A DNA stretch of 64,000 nucleotides, taken from positions 79,261,444 through 79,325,443 of the forward strand of contig NC_044558.1 in the NCBI RefSeq assembly GCF_007565055.1. Direction: 5' to 3'. Under the pieces are notes generated by a model. That model did not search any database. It was not told where the DNA came from and worked only from the letters and a program-made list of their open reading frames with translations. How positions within the stretch are numbered: position 1 is the first letter of the stretch; every line of letters starts with the position of its first letter. Source of the DNA: Rhinopithecus roxellana (taxonomy: Eukaryota > Chordata > Mammalia > Primates > Cercopithecidae). The position numbers and the translations under genes are program-made. Of this stretch, positions 10,791 through 23,044 are shown piece by piece.

Positions 10791-12700
10791 ATTGAACAGG
10801 ACTGAGAACATGTATTGAGATCACTTGTAAAATAACAAATACGTAAACAAAAGCGTAGAGAATTATAGGAAATAATTGGGAATATATTGTTACAAGGAAT
10901 TTATCTTACACGTGAAAGGTATAATATTATTTGGAAGTAGACTCTGGTAATTCTAGACGTATATTATAAGACTTAGGGAAACCATTAAAATATGTAAAGA
11001 GGTCAAATAATAAATCAACAAAAGAGACAAAATGAAATCATAAAAATTTTCTCAGTGAACCAAAAAAATGAATAAAAACAAACCTAACAACAAGATGGTA
11101 TATTTTAATCAAATAATGCATATAATGACATTAAATGTGCATGCCCTAAACATACCAGTTAAAAAGCAAAGATTGTCAAATTGGATTTTAAAAGCACCTA
11201 ATTATATATTCTTTAAAATAAAGCCATTAAAAAACAAAGACATAGATAGGTTAAAAGTAGCTTGTACATGGTGGGGAAAAGATATATAATGGAAACATTA
11301 ACCAAAAGAAAGTTGGGGTGGATGTATTAATATTAACATCAGGCAATGTAACTATATTACAGGGGATAAAAAAGCATTACATAATGATAAGGGAGTCAAT
11401 AATCCAAGAAATGACCGTTCTGAATGTGCGTGATCTTAAAAATGCACGAAACAAAAACTAGTTAGAACACAAAAAAATTGACAAATCCAAATCCAAAATA
11501 ATAACTTGATATTTTAGTGCTCCTCTCTCAATAATTAGAACAAATATACAGATAATCAATAAGGACAAAGGAAATCTGAACAAAATTATAAACTAGCAAT
11601 GACCTAGTTGACATTTATAGAACACCCCATGTAACAAATAATATATACACATTCTGATCAAGAACCCATGGAGCATCCACCAAGCTGGACCATTTGTTCT
11701 GAGCCATAAAAAAACCTCAGCAAGTTTAAAATAATATAAGTGAGAGTACTAACTATGTACATGGATTATAACAGAATTAAACTAGAAATAGATCTGAAAA
11801 CCCACCAAATATTTGGAAATTAAACATCTCACTCCTAAGTAAATTATGGGCCAAACTTGATACAAGGCTTTTAAAATATTTTTTAACTGAATCTAAATGA
11901 AAAAAAGTTTTAAAAATTATTTTTAACTGAATCTAAATGAAAATGCTTTTGGAAAAAAAAAATCAAAACCTATAGGATGCAGCTAAATTAGAGTTTAAAG
12001 GAACTTTTGTAGCATTAAATGCTTGTATTATATTTTTAAAAATCTAAGCTTCCACTTTAGAAAATGAGAACTGGAAAAGCAAATTAAGCCCAGAAGATAA
12101 ATCACAGAGGAATGATATTCAATAATATTGAAAAAATAGACAAAAACCAATGAATCAAATCTGATTCTTGAACAGAGATTTTTCATTTCATGAGTGAATA
12201 CATTTCCTTTTCTGATCAAAAACCTCTAATTTGTATTACTGTCACTTGCAACTGAACAAATCTAAAAAACTTAGAATTGTTTATAATTGTTTCAAGTTGC
12301 AAAGTATGTACTCTTTTCTACAGGCAAGAAGGAATGGAAGGAGAGAGGGAATATGGGAGAAAGGGAGAGAGAGAGCTAAAAATACGTATTGATGAACTCA
12401 TAGCTAGACAGACCCAGAAAAAAAGAAAAAGAATACACAAGCTACCAAACTTGGCAATGAAAGAGGAGACATCATTAGCAATATTACAAACATTAAAGGG
12501 ATAATAAGAGATACTAAAAACAATTTTATGCCCATAAATTCAATAACTTCAATGAAATAATTATTTTGAGAAACACAAACTATCAAAATATATGCAAGAA
12601 GACACAGACAACCTGAATACACATACACCTGCAAACACACACATATTGACCTATTTTGCGAAACATTTCAGAAGTAAACATGGCTTATTCTAGAAAACAT
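10790..12700 (+). mobile_element. Eroded L1 ORF2 (endonuclease to early RT)
   Basis: The plus strand follows L1 ORF2 from the endonuclease start. A partial frame at 11068-11289 still reads MTLNVHALNIPVKKQRLSNW, matching the conserved ITLNVNGLN-PIK-R block. Further on, CACATTCTGATCAAGAACCC and GGACCATTTGTTCTGAGCC correspond to the HTFFS-HG-SRIDH region, and GAGGAGACATCATTAGCAAT to the stretch before RT. Frameshifts and stops are abundant. A 40-bp-period duplication (TTTTTAACTGAATCTAAATG) occurs at about 11880-11943. L1M age; no 3' end. Confidence 0.85.
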
Positions 12701-12762
12701 ATGTCAGAAAATAGAAGAAGGGAACAGTTTTCAATTCTTTTTATTAAGCCAGAGTATGGATT

Positions 12763-13581
12763 AAAACCCCAAGGCTAGGCCAGGCACAGTAGCTCATGCC
12801 TGTAATCCCAGCATTTTGGGAAGCTGAGGTGAACAGATCACCTGAAGTCAAGAGTTCAAGACCTTTTTTATGGCTGCAGAGTATTCCATGGTGTATATGT
12901 GCCACATTTTCTTAATCCAGTCTGTCACTGATGGACATTTGGGTTGATTCCAAGTCTTTGCTATTGTGAATAGTGCTGAGTTCGTGTCCTTTGTAGGGAC
13001 ATGGATGCAGCTGGAAATCATCATTCTCAGCAAACTATCGCAAGAACAGAAAACCAAACACCGCATGTTCTCACTCACAGGTGGGAACTGAACAATGAGA
13101 TCACTTGGACACGGGAAGCGGAACATCACACACCAGGGCCTATTGTGGGGTGGGGGAAAGGATGGCATCGGGAGTTATACCTGATGTAAATGACGAGTTG
13201 ATGGGTGCTGACGAGTTGATGTGTGCAGCACACCAACATGGCACATGTATACATATGTAACAAACCTGCATGTTGTGCACATGTACCCTAAAACTTAAAG
13301 TATAATATAAAAAGATAAATTAATTAATTAAAAAAAAAAAAAAGAGTTCAAGACCAGCCTGACCAGCATGGCAAAACTCCATCTCTACTAAAAATACAAA
13401 ATTAGCCGAGCATGGTGGCTCATGCCTGTAATCCCGGCTACTCGGGAGGCTGATGCAGGAGAATTGCTTGAACCCGGGAGGCGGAGGTTGCAGTGAGCTG
13501 AGATCATGCCATTGCACTCCAACCTAGGCAACAAGCGTGAAACTCCGTCTCAAAACAAAACAAAACAAAACCCCAAAGCTA
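12763..13581 (+). mobile_element. Alu SINE split by an L1, with its target duplication
   Basis: The Alu 5' part runs 12778-12863 (GGCCAGGCACAGTAGCTC onward) and the rest 13342-13566, ending in a CAAAA-repeat tail. AAAACCCCAA(G/A)GCTA flanks it at 12763-12777 and 13567-13581 and is the Alu target-site duplication. The body is interrupted by a 478-bp L1 and a 14-bp repeat of Alu sequence. AluS-like; non-coding. Confidence 0.95.
12864..13341 (+). mobile_element. Young L1 (L1PA type) with 5' inversion, inside an Alu
   Basis: Positions 12864-12979 are L1 sequence in minus orientation (TATGGCTGCAGAGTATTCCA and on). From about 12980 the plus orientation begins with TTCGTGTCCTTTGTAGGGAC and continues to the 3' UTR, CTAAAACTTAAAGTATAAT and an A-tail. 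The two parts abut at adjacent positions of the L1 consensus. The target duplication AAGAGTTCAAGACC is exact at 12850-12863 and 13342-13355. This is a textbook twin-priming product. A short internal duplication of GACGAGTTGATG lies in the 3' UTR at 13191-13222. Confidence 0.95.
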
Positions 13582-13589
13582 TTAGTAAC

Positions 13590-13725
13590 ATCAATTTTTA
13601 GTGCCTCAGTTTTATCATCTGTAAAATGGGAGTAACAATTACTACCTACCTCACTGGAGTGCCATGCAGACCAAAATACTGTTTAGCAGCAGGCACTGTG
13701 TTCGGCACTTGGTGGGTCCTGAATG
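13590..13725 (+). mobile_element. MIR SINE fragment
   Basis: GTGCCTCAGTTTTATCATCT, TGTAAAATGGGAGTAACAAT and CTACCTACCTCACTGGAGTG give the MIR core in forward orientation, and the GGCACTGTGTTCGGCACTTG part gives the 3' region. Confidence 0.82.
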
Positions 13726-15690
13726 CACGCATGCCTCTGGATCTCCCAAAAACACAGTGGGAGGAAAGAATAAAACACAATACACAAAAAAAACCAGGAA
13801 CCAGGCTTCCAAATATTCACAGTCATGAACTTCAACTTAACAAAATGATTAAATTGGGTAGTTTTTAAACCAAAAGGCTAATTTGAAAATTTATTTTCAA
13901 GGAAATGTCCCTGTGGCTTACTTATAATATGACGGGGGAGTGTGAGAAAAAGTTAATAGCTTTGTAATTATACCAATTTTCCATTTTAAAAGTACGATTC
14001 TCATGTATTAGTCTGTCAAGGGATTATCAAGCTAGTTGCTTTACGCCCTTAATTCACAGATCACAAATACATTAGTCTGAATGTGTTGGATAGTATTAAC
14101 TTGAATTACCCTTTTTATATTGAAACAATTAAACTCATTTACTTTTATGGAAGTTGTTATTAAACACATTTATCAGAAATGTGACTTTATTAAGCTTAGT
14201 CAGTGGTTTTCCTGAATAAGGAAGATTGCACAGTGTCCACCTCATATCTGCACATCTGGTTTTACTCCTTCAGCAACACACACGATAAGAAAAAGAAAAA
14301 ACAACAACAAAGATATCCAAATTTATGGTCAGGTTGTCTTTGATTCAGCAAATTAATGTTTTACAATAGAAAGAATGTCGACGAATCACACGAGCAAATC
14401 TGGTAACATTCTTAACTCCTATTTCAGGTCACCTGTTCCTTTCTTTTCTCTCACGTTTCCAACCATCAGTGACTGAAATGTTGTTATGCAATGCATGACT
14501 AACTATATCTCACTAAACCCAAACTAAATAGTTATCTGACTTAGCTTCCCCTTGGTCAGTTTCCCTACATTATCACAGTCACTTCAATACCACTCAGCAT
14601 AAAGTCACATGTGATAGAGGAGAAAGTGGAAGTGGAAAGAAACAGAGATCTCAAAGAGCTGACGTTAAAATGTCTTACCTTTGCTAATTGTAAAAAACGT
14701 GACCATGTGTACATGTCGTTGGGGCCCTTCCCAGTGCATTTCTGCATAGAAGGTATTTGAGGGGAGGCATGAATAATAACTGTAAGCCAGGCATATAAGG
14801 TTCTGAATATAGAGCGTGGATACAATAATGTTATCATAGCATCATATATGATGAAGGTTGATCATATGCCCACTTTTTTGTATAAAGGAAAAAGGTACAA
14901 TAGTAGACCCTCAGGCAATAGGAACTAAAAATAAAAATATGTATGAATATGTAAATAAATAAATGAATTAATCAGTCAACCAACCAACAACGTACCCACG
15001 GTTAGAAGACTGAGCACTTTGTTGCTTGATAGATTTGATAGGGTTAGATAGATGCTCAACCAAGATGAGAAGGAACAGCCCTTTCTAACATGTACACATA
15101 TGTTCCACACATTCTTCTGATGTCTTCCAAAGACCAGGAGGGCACTGGCCTTGATGCATCAATGGGATGAGCCACCGCCCTGGTGGTGCCTGCATAGTTT
15201 CATGGAACATGGACTAGCAAGCAGAAAGAGAGCCTCAATGAGCAACAAGGTCTGGAACGATGGAGACAGGATCCTGTGTTCTGGCACATTTCATATTCAG
15301 GCCTGACTAAAGCTAATAAGTAAATTATATCCTTGAAATTCCATCCATTTTCTTGGTCATTACTGGTCATTAAGAGGAAGGCAAGAAACAAGGATCTACA
15401 AGAAGATTCCTTTGGTTGGAAGGATTCTCTTGTTTTACTATTGTCAACCAGCTGGTCGCACTAAGTAACCGAGAGGGGTTTGACTTTGTCAGATAAGGTG
15501 CGATTAATTGAGGTGGAAGCATTTAGGAGGAAAGCTCAGCCTAGATTAAGACAGGAAAATAAAACCCATGAGAATTGGATAACCTAGGATGTTACTGACC
15601 TTCTGGGAGAAACAATACATAACTTTGAAATTCCTCATGTAGAAATCACTGAATTTTATTGCTAGACGGCACTTTGTGAGACCAATGCGC
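13726..15690. other. Unique, repeat-poor sequence
   Basis: About 2 kb without a recognised repeat apart from a short AAAT/CAAC-like simple run near 14925-14990. Open frames such as 14565-14837 (minus) are short and carry no domain. No convincing exon was seen. Confidence 0.45.
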
Positions 15691-16082
15691 TCCCACCCCA
15701 GGGTTTGTCTGAGTCATTCCCTCCACCTGGAATGTTCTTCCCAAATTTCTGAAGCTGACTCTTTCTTATATTTCAAATTTCTGCTAATAGGTTACTATCT
15801 TTGAGAAGCTTTCCCTGGCCATCCTCCCTGTAGCAGGCATTCTTGAGGATTTCTTAATTAAATTACCCAATTTCCTTCATCTGAAAAAAAAAAAAATTAT
15901 ACTCAGCTTGGAATATCTCAGGCACATAGTCAGTTACAAGCGTCTTGTCTGTCTCTGCTGCTAGAAGATAAGCTGCTGTTAATCAGAAGCTCTGTCTAGT
16001 CCTGTTTGAAGCTCTATTCCTAGTGCCTAGGAAAGAGCCTGGGACCCTTATACAAATATGTGTTGAATCCACAAATGAACCT
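15690..16082 (+). mobile_element. L2 LINE 3' end
   Basis: CCCTCCACCTGGAATGTTCT, GAAGCTTTCCCTGGCCATCC and the terminal AATATGTGTTGAATCC-type tail appear in L2 order. A short A-run interrupts it at 15882-15894. Confidence 0.8.
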
Positions 16083-16084
16083 AG

Positions 16085-16200
16085 ATATGTTTCCCATGAC
16101 GAGACTGGGGCCCAGCAAAGCATTTGACCAGGGTCATGTAGATGACTCGTGGCAGAGCTCAGATACAAAATGGGGCACTTGACCATTTGTGTATTCAGGT
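16085..16200 (-). mobile_element. MIR SINE fragment
   Basis: Reverse MIR core: TTTCCCATGACGAGACTGGG, GACCAGGGTCATGTAGATGA and GTGGCAGAGCTCAGATAC. It directly follows the L2 3' end. Confidence 0.7.
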
Positions 16201-16841
16201 TTGTAGGCTCTTGGTGAAAAATCTAATATTTGTATTCTTGATGCTTGGTAATAACTTGAATGCTGATGATGTGGGATACAGTGAGATGTCAAAAATACAG
16301 TTTTTACATGCTCTCAGGTCTTGCCACCTGGGAAGAAATTAACAGTGAGAATTTTCTGAAGCACTAACATTTCACCTCCACAAGAGAGTCTGGGAAATTT
16401 TCTTTCCCACAAATGACATTAGCAATTTAGAAAATGATTTAAAACAAAAGGGCATTTCACAATATTGCCAGTAACACTTAGCAAATCTCATTAATGAGAT
16501 ACTCTGATGTGGAAATCACTACAATTCTATTTCACAGCAAAATACTGTAATTAAGCCATTGTGTGTCTGTGTTATTTAGCAAATGAATAATTAATTACAT
16601 GATGCCCTGGAGACTTTCTGCTACTTTGGAGCATCAGGCTAATGCCCTTGCAGTCTTGTCTGGAACTCACTTTAATGAGCAATATATTCTGAACCACGCT
16701 CAGGGCAATTGACTGCTGTATATAAAGAGATAGGGGAACAACAGCCAAGTATTCAGTGTGCTGCAGGCCATAAAGCATCAACGGTGACTGATACACTGAT
16801 ATATCTGTACTAGGACAGAACCTAGAGTGCATTTCATTGTG
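16201..16841. other. Unique sequence, no feature recognised
   Basis: No repeat, exon or RNA gene was recognised between the MIR and the AluY. Confidence 0.45.
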
Positions 16842-17160
16842 AAAAACAGAGAGTTCTTGGCCGGGCGCGGTGGCTCAAGCCTGTAATCCCAGCACTTTGG
16901 GAGGCCGAGACGGGCGGATCACGGGGTCAGGAGATCGAGACCATCCTGACTAACCCAGTGAAACCCCGTCTCTACTAAAAAATAAAAAAAATTAGCCGGG
17001 CGAGGTGGCAGGCGCCTGTAGTCCCAGCTACTCGGGAGGCTGAGGCAGGAGAATGGCGTAAACCCAGGAGGCGGAGCTTGCAGTGAGCTGAGATCCGGCC
17101 ACTGCACTCCAGCCTGGGCGACAGAGTGAGACTCCGTCTCAAAAAAAACAGAGAGTTCTT
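16842..17160 (+). mobile_element. Full-length AluY with perfect 17-bp target duplication
   Basis: The body at 16859-17144 starts GGCCGGGCGCGGTGGCTCAA and ends with a short A8 tail. The flanking repeat AAAAACAGAGAGTTCTT is exact at 16842-16858 and 17144-17160. The C-to-A change in CTCAAGCCTG and the GATCCGGCCACTGC block are variants I associate with Old World monkey AluY lineages. The Pol III A and B boxes look largely intact, but the tail is short. Confidence 0.96.
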
Positions 17161-19285
17161 AATTCACCAATGGTAACAGAGCATCTTGTAAGGATGTACC
17201 AGGCTCTGTACTAGACACTAGAAATATGAGGTTGACACAGCTACTGATACCCACAGACCCATTGTCTGTTTAAATATATTTACAAATAAATCATACAATA
17301 AAATTAGAACAAAGATAATATCACCATCTATGCCATGTCTAGCTTCTGCTCTTCTCCCAATCCCAAATGTCTTTACCAAGGAGACATCTGACATTCTGGA
17401 TCTAGAATTCTGTCCAAGAAAGAGGTGGATTTTACTAGAGAAAGAATGATGCATTTAATTTAATTTTAAAAATATATTTTCAGCAGGTCAACTCTTGGTC
17501 AATGAGACACTGGAAGAACAAACATGATAGAAAGTAGAATGCTATTGCATATGTGTGCTCCTACAACCTCCGGTGCTTTGAGCCAAGATAGAGTTGACAT
17601 TTTACCAAGTCTGAAAGGAGGTCTGGCTCTATTTGAGCTGCAGTCAGCAATGCCTTACCCAAGCTTGAAGTACTATTCTTCCACTAATGCTGCTACATTA
17701 CATGTTTATGTCTAAAGTAGTAATCAGGCAGTGATCCCTGAGAGGTCTAGTTAGCCTCACATATGCCCTCAGTGGGCCCCCAGTGATCCCAGCCTTCTAG
17801 TAGACACATCCAAGTATAAATCCTCCAATATTAGACCATAGTTAGTCTGTGATCAATATCATACAGCACAAGTGGTTGTCTGTCACCTCTGAGATTATGT
17901 TATTAAAAGACTGTGACTTCTGTCTTGGGGCTCTCTTATTCTCTCTATCTCTTATATCTTCCTCAGGAAAAAATCTACATTGTGAGCAGCCTAATGGAGA
18001 GTCCCAGTGGAGAGAAACTGAGGCTTCCTCCACCAGCTACATGAGTGAACAGAGAAGTGGATCCTGCAGCCAAAGTTGAGCCTTTGGACGACTGCTACCC
18101 TGAAAACAGTTTGAATCCAATGTTATGAGAGACCTTGAGTCAAAACAATCCAGCTCATCCTCTGCTAGATCCCACACCCACAGACGGCCTGAGATAATGA
18201 AGGTTGGCTGTTTTAACGTCTAAGTTTTAGAGTAAGATACTACACAGAATATAGAACCCATACATTGTCATTCTTCAAGGGGAGTTATATAAAACATCCT
18301 GTGTCCAAACTTATTTGAATATGAGCCCGTTGGACACAGAACATTTCATGGACTAGTACTGCACAAAACCCACTGGGCTTCAAGCATTTAATGACTCTGA
18401 AAACTCGAGTCATAAAATCGAGTAATAGCTAGTTCTCACTTGCCTCCAATTCTAAAGAAAAAGAGTCAACAAAATAAGTAAGTTTAGAAAGAAGAAGAAA
18501 GAAAGAAGACAGCTTTGGTTGTCAAGTGAGAGTCCGAGTGTCAAAATTCACATTGGTGACTTACTCATTACTACAGGGCCCTTAAATCTCAAGTGACAGG
18601 AACTATTTTACAGACACAGGCCCTTAAATCCCAACCGAAGGAATAAAGTCTGCAGTTTCCTCTTTCCTCCAGAGACTGAGAAGATACCCTGTAAAAATGT
18701 AGCTGCAGGTTGAAGCATGGGTCACCCTCTCGGAAGATTGCCCTGCCTGTGACATATCAACACCTAAAGATAGGGACGCTGAATTAAGTCATGTGCTCAG
18801 GGACTCTCTGGTTTCATAAAAGAAATTGCTTCTGCTTATGAGGATCATTTTGTAACCTTACCCTCAAGTTGAACTTCTCTTTCAGATTCCACAACAAAAT
18901 GGGCAAAAAGAAAGAAAAAAGAGCTTGGGAGCTTCTTAGTTTACTTTTCCACGTTGGAGTGGCGCTGACAGGTCATGGATGTTGTACCAGGACAATCCTT
19001 CTGAGCTGGCAACTCTTGGAACCCATGGTCCAGTTCCTGACCTGAAAGCTGTACTTTGTGCACAGCTAGAGACAAACAGAAAGGTTTAGATACACGAATG
19101 AATGTCATGAGATAGAAGTAAATGTCGTTCCAGGTACACAACACACTGAGATGACTTTAAATTCCAGCTGCTGGGTTCCAAACTGACCTTTGCCTTGAAC
19201 TCTGGACTTTTATATATCCAACTGCCTATTAATTTGTCTGACTGGATGACTGATGGACATCTCACACAAAAATCATCCAAAGTTG
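17161..19285. other. Unique, repeat-poor sequence
   Basis: About 2.1 kb with no recognised repeat apart from a short GAA-rich patch near 18486-18511. Overlapping small frames (17842-18033 minus, 17849-18079 plus) are uninformative. No exon is claimed. Confidence 0.45.
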
Positions 19286-19289
19286 AACT

Positions 19290-20650
19290 CTTGATCTTCT
19301 CCCCTAACCCAGTTACTCCCCATTCTCTTTACATGAAACCCTGCTTCTTCAAGTCACTCTGATCAAAACTACAGGCCATTGTTAAATCCCCCTCCCTCTA
19401 CATCCCACACGGAGTTCATCAGCGGCCTCTCTCAGTTCTGTGTGCACCTGCATCTTCATTCTGACCATGCCTCCTTACCTGCACTACAGGCATGCCCATT
19501 CAGGGGCGCAAGGGTCTCCCTGATGCTGCCTCCCCCCTCCCCACTTCTGTTCTTCATGCAACAGCCGAGTGCTTTTCACAAACAGAAACTGGATGTCAAA
19601 TGGCTCAAAACCCTGCAGTAGCTTCCAATCCTACTTGGAATAAAATCCAAAGTACTTTCAAAGCCTACAAAGTCATGCAAATTGCAGGTCTCAGCCACCT
19701 CCATGACCTAGCCCCTCATTGCTGCTTCACTCACTCCACGCCAACCCCCAGCCCCAGCACAGAACCCTGGCCACACCAGGGCCAGCCGCTTCAGGGGGTC
19801 TGGGGAGACTCTCTCACCCTACATCTCTCCACTGGTCCTCCCCACACTCCCTGTGGGGCTCCACTCTTCAGGGAAGCCCTCCCTGATCACTGTGTCTGAA
19901 GGAGAACCCCTGTCCTTCCGTTCACGCTGTCCCTTTACCTACTTTATCTTTCTTATAATCTTTCAGCATTTATCACAACCTGACTTAATTATAAATTTTT
20001 CAATAGTTACATTATTTTTTCAGCGATGCCATATAAAGTATTACAAACTGGATGTCTTAAAACAACATAAAATTATTCTGTCACCGTCCTGAAGGCCAGA
20101 AGTTGGAAATCAAGGTGTTAACGGGGTTGGTTCCACCTGGCAGCTGTAAAGTGGAATTTATCTCAAGCTTCTCTCCTCGCGTCTGGTAGTGACTGGTCGC
20201 TCCTGGGGCTCACAGGCTTGTAAATGCATCACTCCACTCTCTGCCTCCGTCTTTAATGGCATTCTCTCTGCATGTCTGTCTCTCTTTGTGGTTGTCTTCT
20301 TATAAGAACACCAGTCAGATGAGATTAGGGGCCCATGTTACTCCACCTATTATTAATTTGACTACTTAATGACCTCCTATTAATTTAACTAATTACACCT
20401 TCAATGACTCTACTTCCAAATAAGTTTGCATTTCCAAATAAGGTCATAGAGATATATCAGGACTTTATCTCTTTGGGGGGATACAATTCAACCTTTAACA
20501 GTAGATGTTTATTTCCTCCCACCAAAATATAAGCTCTGGAAGACCAATGAAGGACTCACTGACTTTTTTTATCAGCTGGCTTTCCAGACCCCAAAACAGC
20601 ACTCAGGAGGTGTGTAGCACTTAATAAACACTTGCTAAACTGAAGCACAG
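19290..20650 (+). mobile_element. L2 LINE, interrupted by an MLT1 LTR
   Basis: The 5' part (19290-20019) follows the L2 ORF2 end and 3' UTR: AACCCTGCAGTAGCTTCCAA, GGAATAAAATCCAAAGTAC, GGAAGCCCTCCCTGATCACT. After the LTR, 20504-20650 resumes with AAATATAAGCTCTGGAAGAC and CACTTAATAAACACTTGCTA, the L2 terminus. Apparent frames here derive from decayed L2 ORF2 and are not functional. Confidence 0.85.
20020..20503 (-). mobile_element. MLT1 solo LTR inserted in L2
   Basis: Reverse LTR layout: AAAACAACATAAAATTATTC (complement of the AATAAATTT-TGTTGTTT region), CTTCTTATAAGAACACCAGT, AATAAGGTCATAGAGATAT and GGGGGGATACAATTCAACC. These are the MLT1 blocks in reverse order. The L2 on either side is continuous in consensus terms, so the LTR came later. 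Confidence 0.85.
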
Positions 20651-20734
20651 GATGCTTGATGCAGAGACAAAATTAACAAAGACCTGGCTCAAGCTCAGCT
20701 GGTTTCTGTGCTGCCCAGGCCTTCAAGCTACCTG

Positions 20735-20945
20735 CCCAGCACCATCTTCCCTGTTAGTCCTTGCACCTGCTCTTCCCTCTGCTTGGAAATTCTTCCCCAG
20801 GTCACTGAGTGGCTGACTTGTCCTCATTCCTTTCATCTCAGAGCCAACAACACTTCCCCAAACAGGCCTTCTCTGTCCATCCAATCTCTTGTAGCCCTCG
20901 CCCTAGCTTCCATCATATAACCTACTTTAAACTCTCTGCATACCA
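20735..20945 (+). mobile_element. L2 LINE fragment
   Basis: CTTGCACCTGCTCTTCCCTC, TGCTTGGAAATTCTTCCCCA and a downstream C/T-rich 3' UTR fit L2 in forward orientation. It may be a second L2 copy immediately after the previous one. Confidence 0.72.
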
Positions 20946-21115
20946 CATCTGAGCTATAGTTATATGCTTATCAATAGCTAGAAATCTAAAACCACCAGCA
21001 TACCAAAGTATCTGGCACACCTTGATACAAACACTATAGCTATGATCTGACATGCAAACAGATAAAACAGAAGAAAACAGGAAGTCAATTGCTAACCAGA
21101 TCATTCTCGATTATG

Positions 21116-21250
21116 CATTACATACCCATTCATTCATTTATTTATTTAATAATTGCTTAGGTGAATACCAACTGCATCCAGACTTTGCTCCAGACACTGG
21201 CCTCTGTGTTAAAATAAACTGGTGCAGTCTCTGTCCTCCAGATAGTCATC
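21116..21250 (-). mobile_element. L2/MIR 3' end, reverse
   Basis: CATTCATTCATTTATTTATT followed by a degenerate 'gcacctactatgtgcc' block and GTGCAGTCTCTGTCCTCCAG reads as the reverse of an L2-type 3' terminus. Diverged, so the family is tentative. Confidence 0.55.
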
Positions 21251-22555
21251 ATTGCAGAAGGGATTAGCATGAGAAGTGAAGGTGAGATGACAGATAAGAC
21301 AGAAAGATATCTTTGGTCAGGGAAGGCTGTGCAGCTCTCCTAACATCAGTTGGAAGTTGCACAGGTGACCTTTGTTCACATGCAACTTGCAAAGTCCACA
21401 ATCGATCTATGCGAGTGGCACTGCGTGTGTATTTATGAATATGACATAACAGGTTAGCCACGTCCTTACATAAAATAAAATGAAACATTCTTTCCAAAAG
21501 ACACAGAATATTTCATCCTAAATTGATGGCACTTGGTTAAGGCCAGCTAACTTAAAATATTTTCTTTTCGAATCATGCAGAATTTCTTCCATGAAATGAT
21601 GGAGAAGGGAGAAGGAGGGGAGGTAGCATTTAAAGTCTCAATCCTTTTCTTTTTCAAAGATGTACATTTGATCTGGGGCACATCTTTATGTCTTTTTTAA
21701 ATGGCTTATCAGTGACTTGGTAGTAGATAAGTAGACATAACAATAAAATAACTTAATAGAGAGACAGGCTGTTGGGGGACAGTTAGAAAAAACAAATAGT
21801 GACATAAAAGTCTCATAATCATTTCCATTAGCATCAACCATTAATGAGGAGTCTTGTAAACTTCCTTGGGTTCATTTAATCAACAACCTTTTAAAAACTG
21901 GGTGTAAAGATTCAGGTTTAATATCACTATACTGGCAGACCTTTAGGCAGAAAGCCTCCAACTTCCTCTGGCTCAAGTTCTATCTGCTCAGAGGAGCTAG
22001 ATCCTCAGTTAGAAATCAGAATCTGCACTCAGCAAGAAAAGCCATATCTGTATTGAAAGTAGACTCAGAGTTTGCAGGAGAAAACAGATCATCAATGTTT
22101 TTGATTAAACAAGAATCAGTGGCAACACACAAAATTGAATCTGGTATTTTGAATGATAAGGCTGGTTCCCACAGCTCACACTGCATAGCTTAAACTGGGA
22201 AGCTTGGGAAACTGTCAGAAACCTACCCAAGGCCTGCGCTTTGGCAGAGTTTCTATTTGACACCATCCATTTCTGCTTGAAGAACTGAAGATGCTATGAA
22301 AAGAGTATCAAGCTGAAATGATTAATGAATGTTGAATATGTCAAGTGCCTTCTTGATACATACTCAAGGCTCCAAGTACTGTTCCGGAACTATGAAGTCA
22401 GGTTCAAATCCAGCTTGGCCTCTCATAACTTTCATAAGTCCCAGCCTCACCATCTAATAGAGATGCTACTGCTATTGTCTTCACTGTGGCTTTGGTTTTG
22501 GTGTAGTTTTCTTTGCTTTCTTTCTTCTTCTTTTTTTAGAGAATAAAAGGAAACC
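21251..22555. other. Unique sequence, no feature recognised
   Basis: No repeat or exon recognised. Contains a short G/A-rich patch at 21601-21625. Confidence 0.45.
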
Positions 22556-22789
22556 ATATGTAGCAGCAGTTGGCAAACTATGGCCCACGGGCCAAATCCA
22601 GCATGCTACCTGTTTTGATAAGTAAAGTTGGAACACAGCCATGCCTATTTGTGTACCTGGTTGTCTGTCTCCTTTCACACCACAACACCCAAGCTGATTA
22701 GTTACAACAGACACTGTCTCGCCAGTATATCTTAAAATATCTACTTTCTTGCCCTTTCCAGAAAGCCTTTATGAACCCCTGATATATAA
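22556..22789. mobile_element. hAT-type MITE with terminal inverted repeats
   Basis: The element spans 22564-22781. Its left end CAGCAGTTGGCAAACTATGG and right end TTTATGAACCCCTG are inverted versions of one terminus (CAGGGGT-GGCAAAC type). The interior has CACGGGCCAAATCCAGCATG and GTTGGAACACAGCCATGCC. Flanking 8-mers ATATGTAG and ATATATAA match at 6 of 8, consistent with a decayed hAT target duplication. Subfamily not assigned; no transposase. Confidence 0.75.
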
Positions 22790-23044
22790 CATAGGGTCAC
22801 CAGCAACTGATGGAAGCAGCACATGTCACTCTGCTGAAAATGGTACCATTATCTCATGCCCCTGGATGGCAGAGAATGCAAGTATCTAGACAGCAGCACT
22901 AATGACTTCTGCAGGTCTTCCTGATAACTTGTTCAAAGGTGACTTAGCAGTCACACAGAAAACTAAGCCCAAAATGTAATCCACCCTCAATCATCCACAA
23001 CCTTCATAAGATCTACCTTTGAGATGCTTCTCTTAATCCCTTAC

